This document shows, piece by piece, positions 34,543 through 42,733 of a stretch of DNA of 64,000 bases. Each line of letters opens with the position of its first letter. The stretch's first letter is position 1. Made by a program: the position numbers and the translations under genes. The notes under the pieces are model-generated. The model was not told the DNA's origin. It saw only the letters and a program-made list of their open reading frames with translations, and ran no database searches. Origin of the DNA: Caulobacter flavus (lineage in GTDB: Bacteria > Pseudomonadota > Alphaproteobacteria > Caulobacterales > Caulobacteraceae); the NCBI RefSeq assembly GCF_003722335.1, contig NZ_CP026100.1, positions 1 to 64,000 of the forward strand, in the 5' to 3' direction.

Positions 34543-34722
34543 CTATTTCCCCGTCACGCCCTTGAAGATCCCCATGCCCAGCACGAGGGCGACGAGGAAG
34601 ATCACCAGGAACAGGAAGAACAGGATCTTGGCCACGCCCGCGGCGGCGCCGGCGATGCCGGTGAAGCCGAGCGCGCCGGCGATGATGGCGACGACGGCGA
34701 AGATCAGAGCCCATTTCAGCAT
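34543..34722 (-). CDS. small membrane protein, DUF1328 (YtjA-like)
   Basis: A 59-residue protein with two hydrophobic helices: [20 protein letters not shown] and [17 protein letters not shown], joined by [12 protein letters not shown]. This matches the DUF1328/YtjA family of stress-associated small inner-membrane proteins. AAGGAGC precedes the ATG at 34722. It is convergent with the DUF3089 gene and divergent from cobT. Confidence 0.8.
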   Translation of the reverse strand: MLKWALIFAVVAIIAGALGFTGIAGAAAGVAKILFFLFLVIFLVALVLGMGIFKGVTGK

Positions 34723-34832
34723 GGGTAAGCTCCTTGCACTGGGCCCGCGACATGCAGGCTTCAGCGGATCAACGTCGCCTTGGCGCGCGTCGTTCCTTGT
34801 CTTCGCGGGCCCGCGCCGCTAACTCCAAAGCC

Positions 34833-36761
34833 ATGGCCGCCAAGCCCGAGAACCCGACCGAACCCTTCAAGCGCGCCCTGGCGCACGCCGCCCGCTCGCT
34901 CGCCGAGACCCCGGACCTCGAGATCGTGTTCTCCGGCGAGTCGCCCGGCCTGGTCGGCAACCGCGCGGTGCTGCCGCATCCGCCGCGCGACCTGTCCGGT
35001 CCCGAGGCCGCCCGCCTGCGCGGCATGGCCGACCAGATCGCCCTGCGGCTGGCCCACCACGACCCGCTGACCCACGCCCGCGCCCGGCCGGCCGCGCCCG
35101 ACGCCCAGGCGATCTTCGAGTCTCTGGAGCAGGCCCGTATCGAGGCCATCGGCGCCAATGCGCTCGGCGGCGTGCGCGCCAACCTGGCCACGGTGCTGGA
35201 GACCCGGCTGGAGAAGCAGGGCCTGACCCGCGCCGTCGCCTTCGACCGCAACACCGCTCCGATGGCCGAGATCCTGGGCCTGATGGTGCGCGAGCGCCTG
35301 ACCGGCGACGCCCCGCCCGATGGCGCGAAAGCCCTGGTCGAGATCCTGCGCGCCGACATCGAGGGCAAGGCCGGCAAGGACCTCGACCGCCTGGCCGCCG
35401 CCGTCGACGACCAGGCCGCCTTCGCCAAGGTCACCCGCCAGATCCTGCGCGACCTCGACTTAGGCGACGACGTCAATGACGCCACCGAGTCGTCCGACGA
35501 GGACGAGGGCGACGACGACAACCCCACCGACGCCGCCGACGACGATCAGGGCGACGGCGAAGGCGAGCAGACCGACGGCTCCTCGCCGCAGGAAAGCGAG
35601 GCCTCCGACCGCGAGAGCCAGGCCGGCGACGAGGAGATCGTCCAGTCCGAACAGGAGGGCGAGCCGCAGGACAGCGACGAGAGCCCGGACATGGGCGACG
35701 GCGCCAAGCCGGCCCGCCCCGACTCGTCGGCCGACAAGGGCGGCGAGCCGGCCTACAAGGTGTTCACCACCGCCTATGACGAGGTGGTCTCGGCCGAGGA
35801 GCTCTGCGATCCCGACGAGCTGACCCGCCTGCGGGCCTATCTCGACCAGCAGCTGTCGGCCCTCTCCAGCGTCGTCTCGCGCCTGGCCAACAAGCTGCAG
35901 CGTCGCCTGCTGGCCCAGCAGAACCGCGCCTGGACCTTCGATCTCGAGGAAGGGATGCTCGACGTCGCCCGCCTGACGCGGGTGATCATCGACCCCACCG
36001 CGCCGCTGTCGTTCAAGCAAGAAGAGGACCAGGAGTTCCGCGACACCGTCGTGACCCTGCTGATCGACAATTCCGGCTCGATGCGCGGCCGCCCGATCAT
36101 GGTCGCCGCCGTCTGCGCCGACATCCTGGCCCGCACGCTCGAGCGCTGCGGCGTCAAGACCGAGGTGCTGGGCTTCACCACCCGCGCCTGGAAGGGCGGG
36201 ACCAGCCGCGACGAGTGGATCAAGGCCGGCAAGCCGCCCTCGCCCGGCCGCCTGAACGACCTGCGCCACATCGTCTACAAGGCCGCCGACGCGCCCTGGC
36301 GCCGGGCTCGCAAGAACCTGGGCCTGATGATGCGCGAGGGCCTGCTGAAGGAGAACATCGACGGCGAGGCCCTGATGTGGGCCCACCAGCGCGTGGTCAA
36401 CCGGCCCGAAGCCCGCCGCATTCTGATGGTGATTTCCGACGGCGCGCCGGTGGACGACTCCACCCTGAGCGTCAATTCGGGCCACTATCTGGAGCGGCAC
36501 TTGCGGCAGGTCATCGCCGAGATCGAGGGCAAGAGCCCGGTCGAGCTGATCGCCATCGGCATCGGCCACGACGTGACCCGCTACTACCGCCGCGCCGTCA
36601 CCATCGTCGACGTCGAGCAGCTGGGCGGGGTGCTGGTCGAGCAGCTGGCCGCCCTGTTCGACGAGGAGCCGCGCACGGCCGTCCGCGCCCGCGGGCTGTT
36701 GCCGCCGCCGCCCACCGTCGTTCCGTCCGCCCCCAAGGCCGCGCGCAAGGCTTCGGCGTGA
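34833..36761 (+). CDS. cobT: aerobic cobaltochelatase subunit CobT
   Basis: A 642-residue subunit of the CobN-CobS-CobT complex, which inserts cobalt into hydrogenobyrinate diamide in aerobic B12 synthesis. The middle (residues about 215-305) is an extreme Asp/Glu-rich linker. The C-terminal von Willebrand A domain has the metal-binding DNSGSMRG and GAPVDDS. The N-terminal helical part contains [20 protein letters not shown]. The ATG at 34833 is chosen over a longer frame. cobS and cobN are not in the window. Confidence 0.92.
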   Translation: MAAKPENPTEPFKRALAHAARSLAETPDLEIVFSGESPGLVGNRAVLPHPPRDLSGPEAARLRGMADQIALRLAHHDPLTHARARPAAPDAQAIFESLEQARIEAIGANALGGVRANLATVLETRLEKQGLTRAVAFDRNTAPMAEILGLMVRERLTGDAPPDGAKALVEILRADIEGKAGKDLDRLAAAVDDQAAFAKVTRQILRDLDLGDDVNDATESSDEDEGDDDNPTDAADDDQGDGEGEQTDGSSPQESEASDRESQAGDEEIVQSEQEGEPQDSDESPDMGDGAKPARPDSSADKGGEPAYKVFTTAYDEVVSAEELCDPDELTRLRAYLDQQLSALSSVVSRLANKLQRRLLAQQNRAWTFDLEEGMLDVARLTRVIIDPTAPLSFKQEEDQEFRDTVVTLLIDNSGSMRGRPIMVAAVCADILARTLERCGVKTEVLGFTTRAWKGGTSRDEWIKAGKPPSPGRLNDLRHIVYKAADAPWRRARKNLGLMMREGLLKENIDGEALMWAHQRVVNRPEARRILMVISDGAPVDDSTLSVNSGHYLERHLRQVIAEIEGKSPVELIAIGIGHDVTRYYRRAVTIVDVEQLGGVLVEQLAALFDEEPRTAVRARGLLPPPPTVVPSAPKAARKASA

Positions 36762-37828
36762 TCGGACTGCGCAGCCTGCTCGTTCTGGGCCTGGCCGGCG
36801 GCATGCTGGCCCAGTGCGGCCCCAAGCCGGCCCCGCCGCCGCCCGTCGTGCTGCCCGCCGCCCCGGTGAAGGTCGGGCCCGAGATCGGCCTGACGGCGAC
36901 GCCCGTGCCGCTGAACGCCGCCGACGCCAGCCAGACCGCCGTCGGCCGCTTCGTCTATGCCGGCGGCCTGCACATCACCAGCGCCGACACCAGCCGCCTG
37001 CACGGTCTGTCTGACCTGATCCTGACCGACAACAACGGCCTGGAGGCGATCACCGACGACGGCGACCGCTTCTCGGCCAAGCTCCAGCTCGACGCCAACG
37101 GCCGGCTGGTCGGCCTGACCGACGGCAAGCTGTCGCCCCTGCTGGGCGTCGACGGCGAAGGCCTGCGCGGCAAGACCGAGGGCGACGCCGAAGGGCTGAC
37201 CCGCCTGCCCAGCGGCGAGCGCCTGGTCAGCTTCGAGCGTGATCACCGCATCTGGCGCTACGCCGTCGGCGCCGACGGCCAGTGGAGCCGCCCCGCCGTG
37301 GCGCCCAAGCCCGCCACCGTGTTCCCCGACAACGAGGGCATGGAGGCGATCACCGCCTATCCGGCCGCCGGTCCCGACGCCTATCTGGTCGGCGGCGAGG
37401 AGGGCGAGGCCTGGCTGTGCCGGCTGTCGAGCAACTGCCAGTCGATCGCGCCGCAGACGCCCAACGACTTCACCTGGGGCCTGTCGGGCTTCGCGGCCTT
37501 CCAGGGCAAGGCTCTGGCGACCCTGCACCGGGCCTACGACCCCGTGCGTGGCTGGCGCGCCCAGGTCCGCTTCCTGCCCGATCCGCTGCTGCCGGCGGCC
37601 AAGCAGTACCCGCTGGCCACCCTGATGCTGGACGGCCCGGTCACCCGCGACAACTTCGAGGGCGTCGCCCTGGCCGCGGGGCCCAACGGCGCCACGCGGA
37701 TCTACCTGCTGTCGGACGACAACGGCGGGTCGATGAACCAGCGCACCCTACTGCTGGCCTTCGACTGGACCCCGCCGCCGCCCCAGCCCGCGCCGCCTGC
37801 CCCGCCGCCGAGGAAGAAGCGACGCTAG
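36758..37828 (+). CDS. esterase-like phytase-family lipoprotein
   Basis: A 356-residue protein with a lipoprotein signal ([14 protein letters not shown], lipid Cys about 20) and a Pro-rich stretch after it. The rest is a beta-propeller-like domain of the esterase-like phytase family ([63 protein letters not shown]). The Glu-Gly-Met/Leu and Asp pairs could bind calcium. The tail is Pro- and Lys/Arg-rich. It starts in the cobT stop codon (GTGA) and so may be translated with it, though its job is unrelated as far as can be seen. Confidence 0.75.
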   Translation: MIGLRSLLVLGLAGGMLAQCGPKPAPPPPVVLPAAPVKVGPEIGLTATPVPLNAADASQTAVGRFVYAGGLHITSADTSRLHGLSDLILTDNNGLEAITDDGDRFSAKLQLDANGRLVGLTDGKLSPLLGVDGEGLRGKTEGDAEGLTRLPSGERLVSFERDHRIWRYAVGADGQWSRPAVAPKPATVFPDNEGMEAITAYPAAGPDAYLVGGEEGEAWLCRLSSNCQSIAPQTPNDFTWGLSGFAAFQGKALATLHRAYDPVRGWRAQVRFLPDPLLPAAKQYPLATLMLDGPVTRDNFEGVALAAGPNGATRIYLLSDDNGGSMNQRTLLLAFDWTPPPPQPAPPAPPPRKKRR

Positions 37829-38844
37829 GCGCCGGTTCCGGTGACGATCTGGAAGTTCGCGCCCGGACCGGCGGCCGCGTTGAGCGAAGCCAGCACGGTC
37901 TCGATCCGCTGGGCGTAGGCGATACCTGTCGGTCCGACCGAAATAGCCAGCATCATGCCGACCGGCTGGAAGCTGTTATTGGTCAACAGAGCGCCATCGT
38001 CGCCGATCTCGAAAAAGTCGCGGGCGGTGTTGTTCACCGCGATGCAGTCCTGGAAGACCTGCGCCGTGCGGTTGGCGTAGCGGACGGTCATCTGAGCCGT
38101 CACGAGTTCGACCCTTCCTGTCGTCGCGCCGGTGGTGCGGCCGCTCTTGCGCACCGTCTGGCCAGGCACGACCGAGGCGTTCGGCGCAGCGATCGGGGCG
38201 AACTGGTTGTCGCCGATCAGGATCCGCGGGTCGTAGGGACCCGTTACCAGCGCCGCCGCGACGTCGGCCGGCGGTATCCCCACGGAGCCCTGCAGCGCGC
38301 CCAGGTACTTGGTCACGCCGATCTGCGCTTGCGAGGCGTCGCCGTCATGGGCCGACGGCTGCCGCACGCCCGGCCCGCCGACCGTGCCGTTGAGCGTGGG
38401 GTCGAGCACGTGTCGGCAGGAAACCAGGTAGGTCGCTCCCTGGCTGCTGGCATAGAATCCCAGCGTGCCGGCGTAGTAGGCGCCCAGGGGCGCGATGGAG
38501 ACGCCGCAGGGCGGCCGGTCGTATTGCTGGAGCCAGGGCGCGTTCAAGCCCGCCACCGCCACCTGAGGGGCGACGATGTCGCCGACCTCCTCCACGTGCA
38601 CCGGCAGGCCGGCCAACGACGACGGCGGCTGAATCTCGCCGGCCCGCGCCACCTGAATCACGATCGTGGGCCGCCGCGCCCCGCAGTCGCCGGCCCGCAG
38701 ACCCAGGCCCACGCCGACCGCGTCCACCCTGCCCTCGGCATGGTCGCAGCGCAGGGCGTCGAAGCCATGCCAGAGCTCGTGAAACGCGCCTTCGTCGCCG
38801 ACATGGCCGCCGAAACTCTGAAGATCCCTCTGATAGGTCGACAT
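37825..38844 (-). CDS. trypsin-fold protein with Asp in place of the catalytic Ser
   Basis: A 339-residue protein without signal peptide. The C-terminal 200 residues have a chymotrypsin-like layout: the His loop LVSCRHVLDPTLNG, the Asp loop PADVAAALVTG, KSGRTTGATTG, and the nucleophile loop, which reads IGDDGALLTNN where GDSG is expected, followed by PVGMMLAISV. The His and Asp are kept and the Ser is replaced by Asp, so it is probably not an active serine protease. The N-terminal 100 residues are a separate small domain. Its stop overlaps the convergent lipoprotein gene by four bases. Confidence 0.65.
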   Translation of the reverse strand: MSTYQRDLQSFGGHVGDEGAFHELWHGFDALRCDHAEGRVDAVGVGLGLRAGDCGARRPTIVIQVARAGEIQPPSSLAGLPVHVEEVGDIVAPQVAVAGLNAPWLQQYDRPPCGVSIAPLGAYYAGTLGFYASSQGATYLVSCRHVLDPTLNGTVGGPGVRQPSAHDGDASQAQIGVTKYLGALQGSVGIPPADVAAALVTGPYDPRILIGDNQFAPIAAPNASVVPGQTVRKSGRTTGATTGRVELVTAQMTVRYANRTAQVFQDCIAVNNTARDFFEIGDDGALLTNNSFQPVGMMLAISVGPTGIAYAQRIETVLASLNAAAGPGANFQIVTGTGA

Positions 38845-39285
38845 GATGACCAGCCCCCCTCGCCCCAGTTTACGCGGAGCCTCGCCGAGGCGTCGGGCGA
38901 AAGCAACGACCAAGCTCGACCTGAAATTGCGGTTCCTGCGAGCGCACCCTGAGGCCCGCCTTCGCCAGCCGTGGGATTCGCCGCCGCCAGCGGCGCGAAA
39001 CGGGCGGACAACCGGCGCGACACGTTGGACGGGTGCGCTCTTCCTGCCACAGTGGGGTTTGGCGACCACGCACTCCGGACGCGCCAGGCCCGGCCGGTGG
39101 GGCCTGCCCGCCTCGCACGGCCCAGGCAAAAGGACCTTCCCGCCGATCGCCTGAAGCCGGGTCCAGCGTCGCGCGCAGCCACGCCACAAAGGGATAATTT
39201 CACCCGAAACTAACGGGTTGATAGGCGCTTATTTGCTGCGCATACTGCCTTTTGCGCACGCAACGTTCGCCGGCGTCGTAAAAAA
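38845..39285. other. intergenic stretch without a convincing gene
   Basis: No frame here has a good start, codon bias or recognisable motif; the frames present on both strands look like random high-GC openings. The composition turns AT-richer from about 39195 (GATAATTTCACCC and on), leading into the promoter region of the first UrcA gene. Confidence 0.5.
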
Positions 39286-39340
39286 TTGACACCGGGAGCC
39301 AAAAACACGCTTGCCATGACAACGCTGTCAGATCTATCTA
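39286..39340 (+). promoter_or_regulatory. promoter region with LacI-type palindrome before the UrcA gene
   Basis: TTGACA at 39286 and TTGCCA at 39311 are -35 candidates; TATCTA at 39335 is a -10 candidate 18 bases after the second. The palindrome TGACAACGCTGTCA (39317-39330) lies between them, where bound repressor would block polymerase. The core fits the TGACARCGYTGTCA form known for LacI-family sugar regulators. Confidence 0.5.
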
Positions 39341-39344
39341 GTCC

Positions 39345-39415
39345 GTGACGGCTGAGAGCAGGCGAGATCCGAACCGGCCGTCAGAGGAACGCATCGGGAG
39401 GAGGTTGATCCCAAC
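39345..39415 (+). repeat. conserved leader before UrcA gene 2
   Basis: The sequence GTGAC, GGCGAGATCC, GAGGAACGC, TCGGGA and GATC is repeated with similar spacing at 39932-39999 before the next UrcA gene. It may be a duplicated leader or an RNA element. Confidence 0.55.
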
Positions 39416-39436
39416 CCCCTTTCCGGAATGACTGAA

Positions 39437-39748
39437 ATGCAACGTGTGTTTGTTCTGGCCGCTTCGGCCATCGCTCTCCTGAGCGCCCCCGCCGCCTTCG
39501 CCGGTGAAGTCACCGTGAAGGTCGCCGGCCGCACCACCGCCGCCGTGCACGCCGACATCGTCAAGGCCGCCACCTCGGTGTGCCAGGAAGACAACGGCTC
39601 GACCACCTACGGCGCCGACGTGCTGCCCTACTGCATCCGCGACGTGGCCCGCGCCGCCGTCGAAAAGGTCGGCAGCCCGACCCTGACCGCCTACGACAAG
39701 ACCCAGTGGCGCCCGAACGGCCTGATCAAGACCGCCTCGGCCCGCTAA
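39437..39748 (+). CDS. UrcA family secreted protein
   Basis: A 103-residue protein with signal peptide (VFVLAASAIALLSAPAAFAG). The mature part reads EVTVKVAGRTTAAVHADIVK, AATSVCQED and LPYCIRDVARAAVEKVG, the UrcA pattern with two Cys. The ATG at 39437 has GGA nine bases upstream; the ATG at 39428 is a possible earlier start. A close paralogue follows at 40038. A strong terminator is downstream. Confidence 0.78.
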   Translation: MQRVFVLAASAIALLSAPAAFAGEVTVKVAGRTTAAVHADIVKAATSVCQEDNGSTTYGADVLPYCIRDVARAAVEKVGSPTLTAYDKTQWRPNGLIKTASAR

Positions 39749-39779
39749 GCGCTACAACGCCTTAGCCCATCGGGACCAG

Positions 39780-39810
39780 AGCCCGCGGAGCCCCCGCTCC
39801 GCGGGCTTTT
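39780..39810 (+). terminator. terminator after UrcA gene 2
   Basis: AGCCCGCGGAG pairs with CTCCGCGGGCT and is followed by TTTT, 32 bases after the stop. Confidence 0.85.
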
Positions 39811-39931
39811 GATTGCCTGCCACGCAGCCTTTGACACCGGTAACAAGCGCGTGAAATCAATGACTTCGCCTGCCGGTTGCGCGAACATGACTGTTGATAA
39901 CTGATCAACGATGAGCTAAGCCTCGTTCTCG

Positions 39932-39999
39932 GTGACAGAGCGGGCGAGATCCTGGACCAGTCGCCGGAGGAACGCGTCGGGAAGCGGTCGATCTGAACC
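39932..39999 (+). repeat. conserved leader before UrcA gene 3
   Basis: Second copy of the leader at 39345-39415, with GGCGAGATCC, GAGGAACGC and TCGGGA at nearly equal spacing. The two genes behind them are also paralogues. Confidence 0.55.
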
Positions 40000-40037
40000 G
40001 TGCGCTGCAAGCGCCGCCCGACCTGGAATCCATCCCG

Positions 40038-40340
40038 ATGATCCGCTCCGCCGCTCTCGCTCTCTCCGCCCTGGCCCTGCTGGCCGCCGCTCCGGCCGGC
40101 GCCGCCGAAGTCCGCGTCAAGGTCGCCGGCCGCGCCGCCGCCGACGTCCGCGCCGACATCGTCAAGGCTGCCTCGACCGTCTGCTGGCAGGACGTCCGCG
40201 GCGAGTCGCTGGCCATGTACCTGTACCCGGCCTGCGTTCGCTCGTCGGTCAACGACGCCGTGGCCAAGCTCGGCGACGCCGACCTGATCGCCTACAACGC
40301 CGCCAACCCGGCCAAGCCGCTGGAAATGGCCGCCCGCTAA
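40038..40340 (+). CDS. UrcA family secreted protein
   Basis: A 100-residue protein with signal peptide (SAALALSALALLAAAPAGA). The mature part, EVRVKVAGRAAADVRADIVK, AASTVCWQD and LYPACVRSSVNDAVAKLG, is clearly paralogous to the gene at 39437. The tandem genes have matching leaders and separate terminators, so each is likely its own transcript. Confidence 0.78.
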   Translation: MIRSAALALSALALLAAAPAGAAEVRVKVAGRAAADVRADIVKAASTVCWQDVRGESLAMYLYPACVRSSVNDAVAKLGDADLIAYNAANPAKPLEMAAR

Positions 40341-40367
40341 GCGCGCCAGCCCTTCCAAGGCTTCAAG

Positions 40368-40398
40368 AGCCGCCGTCGCCCCGCGACGGCGGCTTTTT
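40368..40398 (+). terminator. terminator after UrcA gene 3
   Basis: AGCCGCCGTCGC pairs with GCGACGGCGGCT, followed by TTTTT. Confidence 0.85.
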
Positions 40399-40454
40399 GC
40401 TGGGCGCGTCCCGTCGAGCCCTCTCTTTGAGAGAGGGAACACAGAGAGAAACGC

Positions 40455-40490
40455 GAAAAAGCCCGCCAGGCGAACCTGGCGGGCTTTTCG
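40455..40490 (-). terminator. terminator downstream of rpmB
   Basis: On the minus strand, AAGCCCGCCAGG and CCTGGCGGGCTT pair and are followed by a T run, 20 bases after the rpmB stop. The A-rich other side could also serve the plus strand. Confidence 0.85.
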
Positions 40491-40510
40491 TACGGCCGGA
40501 GCCGAAAGGC

Positions 40511-40810
40511 TTAGGCGGCCTGCGCGGCGGCCTTGGCCTTGGCCTTCACCTGGGCCTTGATCTTCAGGGCGCGCGGCGACAGCTGCTCGTCCTTGGCGCC
40601 CAGCAGGAACACGTCCAGGCCGCCCTTGAAGTCGAGGGTGCGCAGGGCAGCGTTGCTGATGCGCAGCTTGAAGGATTGACCCAGCGATTCCGACTGCAGC
40701 GTGGCAGGCGACAGAGCCGGCAGGAAGCGGCGCTTGGTCTTGATGTTCGAGTGGCTCACGTTGTGGCCGATCATCGGACCGACGCCCGTGAGTTCGCAAC
40801 GGCGCGACAT
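40511..40810 (-). CDS. rpmB: 50S ribosomal protein L28
   Basis: A 99-residue protein with the bL28 start [20 protein letters not shown], then [10 protein letters not shown] and [20 protein letters not shown]. The Lys/Ala-rich tail is typical of alphaproteobacteria. It is a stand-alone gene with its own terminator. Confidence 0.95.
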   Translation of the reverse strand: MSRRCELTGVGPMIGHNVSHSNIKTKRRFLPALSPATLQSESLGQSFKLRISNAALRTLDFKGGLDVFLLGAKDEQLSPRALKIKAQVKAKAKAAAQAA

Positions 40811-41021
40811 GACGAGTACCTTGGGCTAGGCGAAGCCGAAGGCCCCGCGAACATAATGTCAGGCGCGCTTCCGGACAGGTCCGCCGCGCGAGAGGGGGCG
40901 ATATAGGCGAGGGAGCCCCATAGAGTCAAGGCGCATGGGCTTGAACGTCGCCATCACCCCGCCTTCAATCACGGTTCATCTGCGACTTCCTATATACGCG
41001 ACCATGAAGGAGTTCGACCGC

Positions 41022-41474
41022 ATGCGTCCCATCGCCCTCGCCGCCACCGCCCTCGCCGCTTCCGCAGCCGCCCTGGCCGTCGGATTCGCCGCGACCGCGA
41101 CGGCGCAGGCCGCCGCCCCCAAGGCGACGATTCTTCCGGGCCACTGGGAGTACAGCTACCGCATCGGCATCATCCCGATCGGCAACGAGGACAAGTGCAT
41201 CAAGCCGGCCGACGCCGCCCAGTTCTCCAAGGGCATCTGCACCCGCCGCTACAAGTGCGAGTACACCACCAACCAGGTCGACGACGGCAAGATCGCGCTG
41301 AAGGGGACCTGGACCGACAAGAAGGGCCGCGCGGCCCCGGTCAACGCCAAGGGCAGCTACACCCCCGAGAGCTTCAAGCTCGACATCAAGATGAAGACCG
41401 TCGACGGCATGCCCCTGGCCGGCGTCATGAACGCCAAGCGCCTCTCGGCCACCTGCCCCGCCGACGTGAAGTAG
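41022..41474 (+). CDS. secreted DUF3617-like protein
   Basis: A 150-residue protein with a signal peptide (PIALAATALAASAAALAVGF, cleavage near AQA). The mature part reads ILPGHWEYSYRIGIIPIGNE, KCIKPADAAQF, then CTRRYKCEYTTNQVDDGKIA, the DUF3617 layout with four Cys. The ATG at 41022 is chosen because AAGGAG lies nine bases upstream; the ATG at 41004 would place that sequence inside the gene. Function unknown. Confidence 0.68.
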   Translation: MRPIALAATALAASAAALAVGFAATATAQAAAPKATILPGHWEYSYRIGIIPIGNEDKCIKPADAAQFSKGICTRRYKCEYTTNQVDDGKIALKGTWTDKKGRAAPVNAKGSYTPESFKLDIKMKTVDGMPLAGVMNAKRLSATCPADVK

Positions 41475-41513
41475 GGCGCTCGCGGAACGCCGTTGTGGTT
41501 AATCGGCGTTAAG

Positions 41514-41529
41514 CTACAATAGCTTGTAG
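41514..41529. promoter_or_regulatory. palindrome in the gap before the MbtH-like gene
   Basis: CTACAATAGCTTGTAG has perfect six-base arms (CTACAA / TTGTAG). A larger stem CCGAATCG / CGATTCGG follows at 41540-41566. They lie 200-250 bases before the MbtH gene and could be an operator and a terminator of the previous gene. Confidence 0.3.
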
Positions 41530-41762
41530 GGAACAAATCCCGAATCGGACGGTGTCGGCGATTCGGTCCTGATTCGTTTCGCGCGCGTTCCGGCGCTTCA
41601 AGCCTTGCCGTTAACTTGGCTGTGGACGTCCGCCGGTTACCCCCAGCATCCCGCGCCACGATCGCAACCAGGCGGCGCGTGGCCGCCAAGCTCCACCCAT
41701 GCGATTGACAGCCGGCGCGCCCAGGCCGAGCCTCGCGCCTCAATCAAGGAGGGGAGCCGGAC

Positions 41763-41978
41763 ATGCGGGACGAGCAGGAAGACAAGACCCAGTACACGGT
41801 GGTCGTGAACCACGAGGAGCAGTACTCGATCTGGCCCGCCGACCGTGAGCTGCCGCTGGGCTGGCAGAGCACCGGCTTCACGGGCCTGAAAAGCCAGTGC
41901 CTGGAGTACATCCAGGAAGTCTGGACCGACATGCGGCCCAAGAGCCTGCGCGAGGCCAGGGAAAGAGAGCAGGGCTGA
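41763..41978 (+). CDS. MbtH family protein (orphan)
   Basis: A 71-residue MbtH-like protein. It has the conserved [19 protein letters not shown] and the C-terminal [10 protein letters not shown], including the tryptophans that line the binding groove. MbtH proteins bind and activate adenylation domains of nonribosomal peptide synthetases. No such synthetase is in the window, so it must act on a distant one or have another partner. AAGGAGG precedes the ATG. Confidence 0.85.
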   Translation: MRDEQEDKTQYTVVVNHEEQYSIWPADRELPLGWQSTGFTGLKSQCLEYIQEVWTDMRPKSLREAREREQG

Positions 41979-41984
41979 AGCGCC

Positions 41985-42491
41985 CTACTCGGCCGCCACC
42001 TTAACCGCGACGGCTTCCAGCGCCTGGGCCACCGTCGGGCCGGGATCGTCGTGGATCACCCGCGACAGGTCGCGGCCGTCGACCACCTGACCGCAGGCCT
42101 CGCAGGCCAGCTTGGGGTGGAAGTCGCAGCCGCAGGCCTTGTGCACGAAATGCACCGGGCCGTTGCCGACGCCGTAGACGTGGCGGTCGCCCCACTCGGC
42201 CATGGTCAGCAGCACGCTGGACAGGTCCCGCCCCTTGGCGGTCAGCACGTATTCGTGGCGCGGCGGGCGCTCGGAATAGCGGCGCGTCTCCATCACCCCG
42301 TAGCCGACCAGGCTCTTCAGCCGCGCGGCCAGCACGTTGCGGGCCACGCCCAGCCGTTCCTGCCATTGCTCGAAGCGGCGCACGCCCTGGAAGGCGTCGC
42401 GCAGGATCAGCAGGGTCCAGGGATCGCCGACGACCTCGAGGGTGGCGGCGATGGCGCAGCGTTGTTCGCTATAGTCGGCGGTGCGGCCCAT
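41985..42491 (-). CDS. HxlR family transcriptional regulator
   Basis: A 168-residue regulator. The HxlR winged helix is in CAIAATLEVVGDPWTLLILR, DAFQGVRRFEQWQERLG, NVLAARLKSLVGYGVMETRR. The C-terminal 60 residues hold a Cys/His cluster (HKACGCDFHPKLACEACGQV) that may bind zinc or sense redox state. The ATG at 42491 is the family start. It is convergent with the MbtH gene and divergent from the thiolase gene, which it may control. Confidence 0.85.
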   Translation of the reverse strand: MGRTADYSEQRCAIAATLEVVGDPWTLLILRDAFQGVRRFEQWQERLGVARNVLAARLKSLVGYGVMETRRYSERPPRHEYVLTAKGRDLSSVLLTMAEWGDRHVYGVGNGPVHFVHKACGCDFHPKLACEACGQVVDGRDLSRVIHDDPGPTVAQALEAVAVKVAAE

Positions 42492-42667
42492 ACGGACGAA
42501 AGTGCTGCGTTCCGCCGGGGAATGCAAGGGCCGTTGCTTTTCAGTACGAACCCGAGTAGGTTTTTTATCGCAATTGACTCTCTCGGTTCATTGCTCGACT
42601 TTCCGGCCGACGACGGGAGCCGCCCTTCCGCCGCCGGCCGTTTCTTGCGCCCGACTAGCGCGCAAGA

Positions 42668-42681
42668 CGCTTGCGCAAGCG
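42668..42681. promoter_or_regulatory. palindrome upstream of the thiolase gene
   Basis: CGCTTGCGCAAGCG is a perfect 14-bp palindrome 52 bases before the thiolase ATG, within the gap between the HxlR gene and the thiolase gene. It is a likely operator; the factor is unknown. Confidence 0.4.
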
Positions 42682-42733
42682 GGCCGACAGAGGGTCTATT
42701 CCACCGCAAAATAACCGTATCGGGAGTTCGTCC

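Noticed and set aside
33155..34753. A 532-codon minus-strand frame over the DUF3089 gene
   Set aside because: The opposite strand encodes a clear alpha/beta hydrolase with signal peptide, and this frame crosses a repeat element and a small membrane protein gene.
39894..39908. TTGAT-N5-ATCAA before the third UrcA gene as an FNR/FixK site
   Set aside because: FNR/FixK sites need four bases between the halves; here there are five. The FixK-like gene is also not close.
41499..41512. TTAA-N6-TTAA before the MbtH gene as a CtrA box
   Set aside because: The spacing is six and not seven bases, and it lies more than 250 bases before the gene.
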